DNA of 5,437 bases from Acidobacteriota bacterium (lineage in GTDB: Bacteria; Acidobacteriota; Thermoanaerobaculia; Gp7-AA8). Below the pieces are notes generated by a model. That model was given only the letters and a program-made list of their open reading frames with translations, ran no database searches and was not told the DNA's origin. The stretch lies in assembly GCA_003223695.1 (NCBI GenBank), contig QHVY01000402.1, forward strand, positions 2,388 to 7,824, in the 5' to 3' direction. Shown here in pieces: positions 4,746 to 5,437 of the stretch. The position numbers and the translations under genes are program-made. The number at the start of each line of letters is the position of its first letter. Position 1 is the stretch's first letter.

Positions 4746-5003
4746 ATGAAAACTGTCCTGCGAGTCGCGCTGTGCGCGGCACTGCTCATCGGCTGCACTT
4801 CGAGCTCGAGCCAGATCGCTGATCTCAAAACGCAGGTCGATGACCTGTCACACCGCGTGAAGTCTCTCGAGGACGAATTGTTGAAGGCGGAGAAGCAACA
4901 AATTCAACAGCAGCAGACGATGCAGCAGATGCACGAGCAGATGCGCAACATGGAGTCGTATTTCGACAAGCTGCAGTACGGGACGAGCACCACGACGCGC
5001 TGA
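4746..5003 (+). CDS. Small coiled-coil lipoprotein
   Basis: This 85-residue protein has a lipoprotein signal peptide: MKTVLR, a short hydrophobic core, and a lipobox LIGC with the lipidated Cys17. The mature 69-residue part is one long helix. Hydrophobic residues at I24, L27, V31, L34, V38, L41 and L45 keep a coiled-coil heptad pattern. The following stretch is rich in Gln and Met (KQQIQQQQTMQQMHEQMRNM, 50-69), ending in a Ser/Thr tail. The size and design recall Lpp/YbgF-type envelope spacers, but the sequence does not allow a named family. A trimeric or dimeric outer-membrane-anchored rod in the periplasm is inferred. It lacks an obvious peptidoglycan-binding C-terminal Lys; it ends STTTR. 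Its start is fixed by a very strong Shine-Dalgarno. It may be co-transcribed with the EVE gene (24-nt gap) and the GGT-like gene (14-nt gap). Confidence 0.82.
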   Translation: MKTVLRVALCAALLIGCTSSSSQIADLKTQVDDLSHRVKSLEDELLKAEKQQIQQQQTMQQMHEQMRNMESYFDKLQYGTSTTTR

Positions 5004-5017
5004 TCTACAATGCGCCG

Positions 5018-5437
5018 ATGTTTCGCCGAATCGCGCTTCTGCTGATCGTCGCCGTTCCTGTCTTCGCCCAACGCACTCAGAAGCCGCCTCTGCACGGCGC
5101 ACATTGGATGGCGGTCACCGGAAAGCCGCTCGCCGCGACAGCCGGAGCGATGATTTTTCAGAAGGGGGTAAACGCCGTCGACGCCGCAGTAGCGATGATC
5201 GCCGCCACCTGCACGATGTGGGACACGCTGAGCTGGGGCGGCGAAACGCAGGCGCTGATTTACAACCCCACAACTCAGCGCGTCGTGGGCATCAATGCAT
5301 TGGGCATCGCGCCCACGGGAGCGACACCCGACTTTTATCGCTCGCACAGTTACAAATATCCGCCCGAATACGGCCCGCTCGCCGCGGTCACTCCAGGGAC
5401 GCCTGGAGGAGTGATGTTGATGATCGCCGAGTTCGGA
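5018..5437 (+). CDS. Gamma-glutamyltransferase-like Ntn-hydrolase precursor, N-terminal part (3' end outside window)
   Basis: An open frame of 140 codons runs from ATG 5018 to the right edge. Residues 1-17 form a signal peptide ending VFA|QRT, so the enzyme is probably exported. The segment KPLAATAGAMIFQKGVNAVD (36-55), continuing AAVAM, is the classic N-terminal block of the gamma-glutamyltransferase family, and LAAVTPGTPGGV (121-132) is the downstream family block. In known GGTs the proenzyme cleaves itself before a Thr that becomes the nucleophile; that region lies beyond the window. Two things differ from standard GGT. The glycine-rich IGGG segment is replaced by LSWGGETQAL (71-80). The D-x-R-E-x-A-P motif, whose Arg (R114 in E. 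coli) holds the glutamate carboxylate, reads INALGIAP (92-99) with Leu95 in place of Arg. The substrate may therefore not be gamma-glutamyl. No good Shine-Dalgarno is seen; the start lies 14 nt after the lipoprotein stop. Confidence 0.82.
   Translation, partial: MFRRIALLLIVAVPVFAQRTQKPPLHGAHWMAVTGKPLAATAGAMIFQKGVNAVDAAVAMIAATCTMWDTLSWGGETQALIYNPTTQRVVGINALGIAPTGATPDFYRSHSYKYPPEYGPLAAVTPGTPGGVMLMIAEFG

Noticed and set aside
5010..5045. ATG at 5010 after the lipoprotein gene
   Set aside because: This frame stops after 11 codons; the ATG at 5018 opens the signal peptide and the GGT-like frame.

Overview
The window carries about 5.4 kb of bacterial DNA, estimated by eye at a high-50s percent G+C. 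All genes are on the + strand and closely packed. Gene content and protein style (complex I subunits, a divergent gamma-glutamyltransferase, Ala/Val-rich signal peptides ending in AQ, tandem OB-fold secreted protein, sigma-54-type promoter) fit an uncultured Acidobacteriota-like soil or sediment bacterium. That placement is inference; no rRNA or other marker is present.

Left part (1-1193): the 3' end of a saccharopine dehydrogenase-family gene, a four-helix membrane protein of the YvlD/phage-holin-4 family, and a STAS-domain anti-sigma factor antagonist with an intact phospho-acceptor serine. Middle part (1194-3533): a partial complex I locus with nuoA, nuoE and nuoF. nuoB, nuoC and nuoD, which usually lie between nuoA and nuoE, are absent, and nuoG does not follow nuoF. 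nuoF is broken by an apparent 28-bp deletion at about 2577-2583 that shifts the frame and removes about nine residues from an otherwise well-conserved protein. It is either a very recent pseudogene or an assembly/sequencing error. Right part (3534-5437): a self-contained transcription unit (sigma-54-like promoter, strong Shine-Dalgarno, secreted double-OB-fold protein, intrinsic terminator), an EVE-domain protein, a small coiled-coil lipoprotein, and the 5' part of a gamma-glutamyltransferase-like enzyme that runs off the end.

The most unusual layer is intergenic. Three different kinds of short palindromic element fill the larger gaps. (i) Heptamer arrays (GGGCACT and its complement) are arranged as inverted repeats between the stop of one gene and the ATG of the next, at 416-476 and again at 1677-1739. 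(ii) A nested stem-loop element lies at 1192-1267. (iii) Four alternating copies of GGACAGGC/GCCTGTCC lie at 4257-4310, directly before a Shine-Dalgarno that the palindrome's last bases could sequester. Genes on the left start without a visible Shine-Dalgarno, while three consecutive genes on the right have near-perfect ones.

No tRNA, rRNA, CRISPR array, transposase or attachment site was seen, and no minus-strand gene is supported. No single new multi-gene system is evident. The best leads are the paired heptamer elements, the possible RNA switch before the EVE gene, the sigma-54 unit, and the nuoF lesion.
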